NCBI RefSeq assembly: GCF_003253745.1
Contig: NZ_MZXV01000032.1
Span: 496,001 to 560,000 of the forward strand
Reading direction: 5' to 3'
DNA from: Mesorhizobium kowhaii
GTDB taxonomy: Bacteria; Pseudomonadota; Alphaproteobacteria; Rhizobiales; Rhizobiaceae
Length of the DNA: 64,000 nucleotides
Shown here: positions 58,550 through 64,000 of the stretch, piece after piece
Numbering within the stretch: the first letter of the stretch is position 1
How the letters are laid out: the number at the start of each line of letters is the position of its first letter
Program-made: the position numbers and the translations under genes
Notes under the pieces: model-generated
The model's input: the letters and a program-made list of their open reading frames with translations, nothing else
Database searches by the model: none
Told to the model about the DNA's origin: nothing

Positions 58550-59458
58550 ATGAAGCAGAACTACACAGTCCGACACGGTGCGCTGGAGGGCGTCGAGGCG
58601 TTCCTGGCTGTCGCCAGGCACCGCAACTTTCGCCGTGCCGCCGCGGAGCTCGGCGTGACGCCGTCCGCGGTGAGCCAGGCGGTGCGCGCGCTGGAAGCTC
58701 GCATGGGCACGGCGATGTTTGTCCGCACGACGCGGAGCGTCGGCTTGACCGAGCCTGGTCAGCGGTTCCTCGACCGTGCCGGCCCAGCCTTCGAGGAGCT
58801 CGTCGCGGCCGGCGAGGCGGTGCGCGATGCCGGCCAGCGGCCGACCGGGCTGCTGCGCCTGTCCGTGCCCCGCGCCGTCGTGCCGTTGATCCTGGAGCCG
58901 ATGATCGCGTCGTTCTGCCGAGCCTATCCCGAGATCGAGCTGGAGATCGCCGCGAGCGACGAGATGGTCGATCTCGCGACCGGAGGGTTCGATGCCGGCA
59001 TCCGGCTCGGCCAGTTCATCGCGGCCGACATGGTCGCGGTGCGGCTCACTCCGCCGTTCGCGTTCGTGGTCGTCGGCAGCCCTGACTATCTCGAGCGCCA
59101 CGGCCGCCCCGAGCGTGTCGACGACTTGCGCCGCCACGCCTGCCTGCGCTTGCGCCGTTCGAACGGCGCCATCGCGCCCTGGGCCTTCGTCGACGGCAAC
59201 GGGGCGATCGAGGCGATGGTCTCAGGGCCGCTGATCGCACACGACTATCCGACGTTGCTTGGGGCCGCGATGCAAGGCGTCGGGCTGGCGCAGACGCCTC
59301 GACCTGTCGCCGAACGTCCGATCGCCGAGGGAAAACTCGAGCCGGTGCTGGACGGCGTCGCCGCCTCGACGCCGGGCGTCTTCCTCTATCATCCCGGCAA
59401 GCGCCAGGTCCTGCCGAAGCTGCGCGCCTTCATCGATCACCTCAAATCCGCGGCCTGA
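58550..59458 (+). CDS. LysR family transcriptional regulator
   Basis: 302 residues. The helix-turn-helix is RNFRRAAAELGVTPSAVSQA followed by VRALEARMGTAMFVRTTRSV; the effector part has GLLRLSVPRAVVPLILEPMI and TGGFDAGIRLGQFIAADMVA. It is divergent from the membrane-protein gene at 57914, with about 135 bp between the starts, the usual layout of a LysR regulator and its target. Confidence 0.93.
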   Translation: MKQNYTVRHGALEGVEAFLAVARHRNFRRAAAELGVTPSAVSQAVRALEARMGTAMFVRTTRSVGLTEPGQRFLDRAGPAFEELVAAGEAVRDAGQRPTGLLRLSVPRAVVPLILEPMIASFCRAYPEIELEIAASDEMVDLATGGFDAGIRLGQFIAADMVAVRLTPPFAFVVVGSPDYLERHGRPERVDDLRRHACLRLRRSNGAIAPWAFVDGNGAIEAMVSGPLIAHDYPTLLGAAMQGVGLAQTPRPVAERPIAEGKLEPVLDGVAASTPGVFLYHPGKRQVLPKLRAFIDHLKSAA

Positions 59459-59496
59459 GACAATCCGACCAACTGTCTTTCCGACTTGTTCGGTCC

Positions 59497-60519
59497 TCAG
59501 GCCGGCGCGCCGGCGACCGATCCCCTGACCACCAGGTCGACCGGCCAGACCTCGCCACGAACGCCCTCCTCCAATCCCGAAATCCGTGCCGCCAGCCGCT
59601 CGGCGACGCGCGCGCCAGCGAGACGGATCGACGAGCGCGTCGTCGACAGCGGCACGGAGAAATTCTCCGGCCTCAGCCAGGGAAAGACGTCGTCGTGGGC
59701 GATCAGCGACACATCGCCAGGAATGGTCAGGCCGAGGTCGCGCACCGCGCGCACGACGCCCAGCGCCATGATCAGGCTGGAGCAGACGATCGCGGTCGGC
59801 GCGTCGCCCGCCTCCAGCAAGCGCTTGGTGGCGCGATAGCCGTTCTCCTCGGTCATGACCACCGAGCAGACATGGCGTTCGCCCAATGCCAGCCCGCTCG
59901 CCGCCAGCGCCCGGCGCACCCCGCGCTCGCGGTGGATGGCAAAGGTCTCGCGGTCGTCACCATTGATCAGCGCCAGCCGCCGGTGGCCGAGTTGGATCAA
60001 CAGCCGCGACGCCTCGTGAAAGGCGCCCTCATTGTCGATGTCGGTGAACGGATAATCGAAATCGAAGCCTTCGCTGCGGCCGTGGACGATGAAGGGAATG
60101 CCGAGCGTGTTGACCAGCGCCACGCGGCGGTCGGCGGGCCTTGGCGAGGAAATGTAGACGGCGTCGACCTGCCGGTTGGCGACGATGCGCCGGTAAGTCG
60201 TTTCCTGGTCGTCGGCATCGGCCGGCGACAGCACCAGGTCCAATTCATGCGAGCGGGCATAATCGCCGAGGCCGGACAGGAACTCGACGAAATGCGGATC
60301 GATGTCGACGGACGCACCGGTCGGCAGGACATAGCCGATCATGCCGGTCTTGCCCGTCGCCAGCCGGCGCGCGCTGGGGTTGGGACGATAGCCATGGCGC
60401 TTGGCGGCGTCCATCACCCGCCGGCGCGTTTCCTCGTTGACCTCGGGATAGCCGTTCAGGGCACGACTTACCGTGGTTTGCGAAAGCGCCAGCATATGGG
60501 CGAGCTGCTTGAGGTTCAC
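59497..60519 (-). CDS. aglR: LacI family regulator, AglR-like (alpha-glucoside control)
   Basis: 340 residues from a GTG at 60519 with GGAGG upstream. The HTH reads LKQLAHMLALSQTTVSRALN, followed by GYPEVNEETRRRVMDAAKRH and YRPNPSARRLATGKTG. The C-terminal domain is the periplasmic-binding-protein-like sugar sensor (IPFIVHGRSEGFDFDYPFTD). It is divergent from the alpha-glucoside importer genes, as aglR is in Sinorhizobium meliloti. Two AAAGCGCTTT palindromes, one 18 bp before its own start and one in the aglE promoter region, are probable operators. Confidence 0.9.
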   Translation of the reverse strand: MNLKQLAHMLALSQTTVSRALNGYPEVNEETRRRVMDAAKRHGYRPNPSARRLATGKTGMIGYVLPTGASVDIDPHFVEFLSGLGDYARSHELDLVLSPADADDQETTYRRIVANRQVDAVYISSPRPADRRVALVNTLGIPFIVHGRSEGFDFDYPFTDIDNEGAFHEASRLLIQLGHRRLALINGDDRETFAIHRERGVRRALAASGLALGERHVCSVVMTEENGYRATKRLLEAGDAPTAIVCSSLIMALGVVRAVRDLGLTIPGDVSLIAHDDVFPWLRPENFSVPLSTTRSSIRLAGARVAERLAARISGLEEGVRGEVWPVDLVVRGSVAGAPA

Positions 60520-60537
60520 AGGAGGCCTCCACGCCTC

Positions 60538-60547
60538 AAAGCGCTTT
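60538..60547. promoter_or_regulatory. AglR operator candidate 1 (AAAGCGCTTT)
   Basis: A 10-bp perfect palindrome 18 bp upstream of the aglR start. LacI-family sites of sugar regulators often have such a CG centre. It pairs with a 14-bp copy at 60757 about 220 bp away, which would allow looping. Confidence 0.65.
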
Positions 60548-60756
60548 TAATTCGATTGGATCTGGGCTCCACGAGGGGCGCAGCGATATGAAGATAAGCA
60601 TAGGCGTGCTTTGGGCGAGTTTGAAACAAAAATTACTGCTGCACTGCCATAAATACATGCTGCAGCGCACTTTTCGCGTCTCGCAAGCCCAAAATTAAAT
60701 CGATTAGCCAGCCACCCTCTTGACTTCCGAGCGATTCAATGGCGTGATCAAGAAAG

Positions 60757-60770
60757 CCAAAGCGCTTTGG
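60757..60770. promoter_or_regulatory. AglR operator candidate 2 (CCAAAGCGCTTTGG)
   Basis: Perfect 14-bp palindrome in the leader upstream of aglE, 111 bp before its ATG. It has the same core as the site at 60538. The rest of 60520-60881 shows no gene. Confidence 0.75.
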
Positions 60771-60881
60771 AAGACTCTTCGAAAGGTTGCGGTTCCTTTG
60801 CGACTGAGTCACAGTCCTGCGGCGTCGGCGGGCGGAATGGAGGTTCCGTCCGGTGCTTGTGACCCACTGGGAGGAATACCG

Positions 60882-62237
60882 ATGAAGAAAATACTTTTGC
60901 TGGGTGCTGCGTTTGCCACGTTCGCCCTGAACGTGCCCGCGCAGGCCGAACTGAAGTTCAAGCCAGGCGAGGATCCCCGCTTCAACTGGGCGAACTACGA
61001 AGAGCTCAAGAAAGTCGATCTCAAGGGTGAGACGCTGTCGATCTTCGGACCGTGGCGCGGTGAGGACGAAGGCCTGGTGCGCGGCGTTCTCGACTATTTC
61101 TCGGAAGCCACAGGCGTCGAGATCAAATACTCCTCATCGGAGAATTACGAGCAGCAGATCGTCATCGACACGCAGGCCGGCAGCCCGCCCAACATCGCCG
61201 TGCTGCCGCAGCCGGGCCTGATCCAGGACCTGGCATCCAAGGGCCTGCTGACGCCACTGGGCGACGACACCGCCAAATGGGTCAAGGACAATTACGGCGC
61301 CGGCCAGTCATGGGTCGACCTCGGTACCTTCAAGGACAAGGACGGCAAGCCGGGCTTCTTCGCCTTCCCCTACAAGGCCGACGTGAAGTCGCTGGTCTGG
61401 TACTCGCCGGATAATTTCGAGGAAGCCGGCTACAAGGTGCCGAAGACGCAGGAAGAACTCGCCGACCTCGAGAAGAAGATCATCGCCGATGGCGGCAAGC
61501 CGTGGTGCATCGGCCTCGGCTCCGGCGGCGCCACCGGCTGGCCGGCGACCGACTGGGTCGAAGACCTGATGCTGCGTACCCAGGCTCCGGACGTCTACGA
61601 CAAATGGGTGAAGAACGAGATCCCGTTCAACGATCCCGCGGTGGTCAACGCCATCGACATCTTCGGCAAGATCGCGACCGACGACAAGATGGTCGACGGC
61701 GGCGCCAAGGCGGTTGCGGCGACCGATTTCCGCGACAGCCCGAAGGGCCTCTTCTCGGTGCCGCCGAAATGCTACCTGCACCATCAGGCGTCATTCATCC
61801 CGACCTTCTTCCCGGAAGGCACCAAGGTCGGCCAGGACGCGGACTTCTTCTACTTCCCGCCCTATGCCTCCAAGCCTGAACTGGGCACGCCGGTGCTCGG
61901 CGCCGGTACGCTGGCGATGATCACCAAGGACTCAAAGGCCGCGCGCGCCTTCATCGAATTCCTGAAGATGCCGCTCGCTCACGAGATCTGGATGGCCGAG
62001 GGTGGTTTCGTGACGCCGTTCAAGGGAGTCAACAAGGCTGCCTATGCCAGTGATGCGCTGAGGAAGCAGGGCGAAATCCTCGCCAATGCCTCGACCTTCC
62101 GCTTCGACGGTTCCGACCTGATGCCGGGCAAGATCGGCGCCGGCGCCTTCTGGACCGGCATGATCGACCTGGTCGGCGGCAAGTCCGCGCAGGATGTCGC
62201 CACCGACATCCAGAAGAGCTGGGACGCGATCAAGTAG
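60882..62237 (+). CDS. aglE: Alpha-glucoside ABC transporter, substrate-binding protein
   Basis: 451 residues from the ATG at 60882 with GGGAGGAA upstream. Signal peptide: MKKILLLGAAFATFALNVPA, QA. The mature protein is a family-1 sugar binder of the AglE type, with ETLSIFGPWRGEDEGLVRGV, SPPNIAVLPQPGLIQDLASK, LGSGGATGWPATDWVEDLML and FFPEGTKVGQDADFFYFPPY. It captures sucrose, maltose, trehalose or other alpha-glucosides in the periplasm (by family). It is the first gene of the agl operon and is divergent from aglR. Confidence 0.92.
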   Translation: MKKILLLGAAFATFALNVPAQAELKFKPGEDPRFNWANYEELKKVDLKGETLSIFGPWRGEDEGLVRGVLDYFSEATGVEIKYSSSENYEQQIVIDTQAGSPPNIAVLPQPGLIQDLASKGLLTPLGDDTAKWVKDNYGAGQSWVDLGTFKDKDGKPGFFAFPYKADVKSLVWYSPDNFEEAGYKVPKTQEELADLEKKIIADGGKPWCIGLGSGGATGWPATDWVEDLMLRTQAPDVYDKWVKNEIPFNDPAVVNAIDIFGKIATDDKMVDGGAKAVAATDFRDSPKGLFSVPPKCYLHHQASFIPTFFPEGTKVGQDADFFYFPPYASKPELGTPVLGAGTLAMITKDSKAARAFIEFLKMPLAHEIWMAEGGFVTPFKGVNKAAYASDALRKQGEILANASTFRFDGSDLMPGKIGAGAFWTGMIDLVGGKSAQDVATDIQKSWDAIK

Positions 62238-62480
62238 CGGCTGGCAAGCAGCGGCCGTCCGGCTCGGCGACCCTACCATTCTCGCACTGGATCCGGGTCC
62301 TGCCGGCCCGGATCCGACGGCGGCCCGTGCCGCAGCCTTTCGTCATGAGCGCATAGACATGAAGCGCAATCGGCATGTGAACAGGTTTCCATCGCCGATG
62401 ACGCTCCAAACAACTGAATCGGCGCCTGGTCCCGTCACCAAGGTCATTCCTTGTCGGATCATGCGCAGAGGGAGGGACCC

Positions 62481-63494
62481 ATGGCGGCTCAGATTTTCTC
62501 GGCCATATTCGTCATCATCGTCGGGGTCGGCGGTTGCGTCGCCTATTTCTGGGGCGCCAACAAGCTGGTCGACCTGATATTCCCGTCGCGCGGCGTCGCC
62601 GGCGCCGCGGCCATCGACAATCTGCGCCGGCAAGGGCTGGTCCGGCCTTGGCTGTTCGTCGGTCCGGCGATGATCATCCTGACCATCTACCTCATCTATC
62701 CGGTGGTCGAGACGCTGCGGCTGTCATTCCTCGATCGCGGCGGCATAAACTTCGTCGGCTTCGCCAATTATGAATGGGCGTTCGGCGATCGCGAGTTCCG
62801 CAACTCGATCCTCAACAACATCGTCTGGCTGGCGGTGGTGCCGGCCGCCTGCACCTTCCTCGGCCTGATCATCGCCGTGCTTACCGACAAGATCTGGTGG
62901 GGCACGATCGCCAAGAGCCTGATCTTCCTGCCGCTGGCGATCTCTTTCGTCGGCGCCAGCGTGATCTGGAAATTCATCTACGAGTACCGTGGCGAGGGCC
63001 AGACCCAGATCGGCCTGCTCAATGCCATCATCCAGCATTTCGGCGGCCAGCCGCAGGTCTGGATATCGCTGCCGTTCTGGAACAATTTCTTCCTGATGGT
63101 GATCCTGATCTGGATCCAGACCGGCTTTGCCATGGTCATCCTGTCTTCCGCCTTGCGCGGCATCCCGGAAGAGACGCTGGAAGCCGCCGTCATCGACGGC
63201 GCCAATCCGTTCCAGATCTTCTGGAAGATCATGGTGCCGCAGATCTGGGGCACCATCGCCGTCGTCTGGACCACGATCACCATTCTGGTGCTCAAGGTGT
63301 TCGACATCGTGCTGACCATGACCAACGGCCAGTGGAACAGCCAGGTGCTGGCCAATCTGATGTTCGACTGGATGTTCCGTGGCGGCGGCGATTTCGGCCG
63401 TGGCGCCACCATCGCCATCATCATCATGATCGCGGTCATTCCGATCATGGTCTGGAACATCCGCCAGGCGAACAAAGAGACGGGAGGACATTGA
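62481..63494 (+). CDS. aglF: Alpha-glucoside ABC transporter, permease 1
   Basis: 337 residues from the ATG at 62481 with GGGAGGG upstream. Membrane helices include IFSAIFVIIVGVGGCVAYFW, LFVGPAMIILTIYLIYPVVE and LIFLPLAISFVGASVIWKFI. The ATPase-docking loop is EETLEAAVIDGANPFQIFWK. It forms the channel with AglG. A gap of 243 bp separates it from aglE, in which no gene is seen. Confidence 0.92.
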   Translation: MAAQIFSAIFVIIVGVGGCVAYFWGANKLVDLIFPSRGVAGAAAIDNLRRQGLVRPWLFVGPAMIILTIYLIYPVVETLRLSFLDRGGINFVGFANYEWAFGDREFRNSILNNIVWLAVVPAACTFLGLIIAVLTDKIWWGTIAKSLIFLPLAISFVGASVIWKFIYEYRGEGQTQIGLLNAIIQHFGGQPQVWISLPFWNNFFLMVILIWIQTGFAMVILSSALRGIPEETLEAAVIDGANPFQIFWKIMVPQIWGTIAVVWTTITILVLKVFDIVLTMTNGQWNSQVLANLMFDWMFRGGGDFGRGATIAIIIMIAVIPIMVWNIRQANKETGGH

Positions 63495-63495
63495 G

Positions 63496-64000
63496 ATGGC
63501 CGTTGCGACCGGAAATTCCTTCGCCAGCCGCTTTGGCGTCCACATTGCCGTCTTCATCTTCGTCGCCATCTGGACCATACCGACGCTCGGCATCCTGGCC
63601 TCGTCGCTGCGCGACAAGGACCAGATCATCGCCTCGGGCTGGTGGAACTCGTTCTCCAGTTCCACCCAGACGGAAGCCGGCCGGCTGCCGGCCGCCTCGA
63701 CGCAAGTCGAAAAGGACGGCAAGTTCGTCCTTCAAGGCAACATCTTCGGCGACGGCGCTCACCGCAACATCAGCGCCTTTGGCGTCAAATCGGCGGCACC
63801 GACGCAATATCCCGCCGGCACGTCAGCCGATCTCGGCGACGGCGTCACCCTGCAGCTCAACGCCGACGGCAGTTTCGTCATGGCCTCGCCCAAGGCTTTC
63901 GAAGGCGATCGCGGCCAGCGCGTCTACTATGCCTCCTCGGCACCGCCGAAGTTCACCACCGACAACTACAAGACCGTGCTGTTTTCGGAAGGCATCGGAC
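63496..64000 (+). CDS. aglG: Alpha-glucoside ABC transporter, permease 2, cut by the window end
   Basis: The first 168 codons are present, from the ATG one base after the aglF stop. A first helix (VHIAVFIFVAIWTIPTLGIL) and ASSLRDKDQIIASGWWNSF are followed by a large periplasmic loop (about residues 45-160: GKFVLQGNIFGDGAHRNISA, SADLGDGVTLQLNADGSF), typical of AglG but absent from most MalG-type permeases. The docking loop and the other helices lie beyond 64000. Confidence 0.9.
   Translation, partial: MAVATGNSFASRFGVHIAVFIFVAIWTIPTLGILASSLRDKDQIIASGWWNSFSSSTQTEAGRLPAASTQVEKDGKFVLQGNIFGDGAHRNISAFGVKSAAPTQYPAGTSADLGDGVTLQLNADGSFVMASPKAFEGDRGQRVYYASSAPPKFTTDNYKTVLFSEGIG

Overview
The window looks like chromosome from a high-GC alphaproteobacterium of the order Hyphomicrobiales, most likely Mesorhizobium or a close relative. 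This is inferred from codon use, from the many TRAP and ABC uptake systems, LacI/LysR/AraC regulators and Tat-dependent binding proteins, from a Sinorhizobium-type alpha-glucoside (agl) locus, and from short palindromic intergenic repeats typical of rhizobia. No rRNA, tRNA or CRISPR array was seen.

Layout. 1-2398: the end of a TRAP transporter large permease and a zinc alcohol dehydrogenase. 2400-13440: an accessory zone of decayed and orphan genes. It holds a frameshifted methyltransferase, the tail of a phage tape-measure gene, an FkbM methyltransferase, several small zinc-ribbon proteins, an orphan Flp pilin, two paralogous secreted Cys-rich proteins, remnants of a DNA ligase and a TPR gene, a DUF2806-like protein, a secreted pentapeptide-repeat protein and a tightly overlapping operon of four small genes. 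In 4.7-9.8 kb a 14-bp palindrome, TTAGC-N4-GCTAA, recurs a few tens of bases upstream of several of these small genes and looks like the operator of an unrecognised regulon. 13739-26760: metabolic and regulatory genes (VOC protein, keto-acid-type TRAP binding protein, C26 amidohydrolase, LacI-regulated 2-hydroxyacid dehydrogenase and exporter, AraC/DUF2000 pair, MarR, intradiol-dioxygenase-like protein, CobW-type zinc GTPase with a WD40 partner). 26927-31519: class III aminotransferase, glutamine-synthetase homologue, glycerate 2-kinase and a UPF0303 protein.

29.7-48.7 kb is a purine catabolism cluster. Guanine deaminase and the XdhABC xanthine dehydrogenase feed urate to a membrane-bound, cytochrome-c-fused urate oxidase (PuuD). 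HiuH, a fused PuuE/OHCU-decarboxylase protein, ureidoglycine aminohydrolase and ureidoglycolate lyase carry the carbon to glyoxylate, and glycerate kinase can take it on to central metabolism. Only allantoate amidohydrolase is missing. Two flavin monooxygenases, a LysR regulator, a second deaminase, a CocE-type hydrolase and a dipeptide-type ABC importer with fused ATPases (48.8-53.9 kb), followed by a phosphodiesterase, are linked to it. 55.1-57.8 kb is an ECF sigma / anti-sigma / secreted subtilisin operon. 57.9-59.5 kb holds a membrane protein with a divergent LysR gene. 59.5-64 kb is the aglR-aglEFG locus with two AAAGCGCTTT operators, cut by the window end.

Repeats are a second theme. 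Two copies of a 140-164 bp element with terminal inverted repeats sit exactly at the stop codons of genes. A hairpin repeat is inserted in frame inside xdhC. Another repeat supplies the last codons and the stop of a membrane protein gene.
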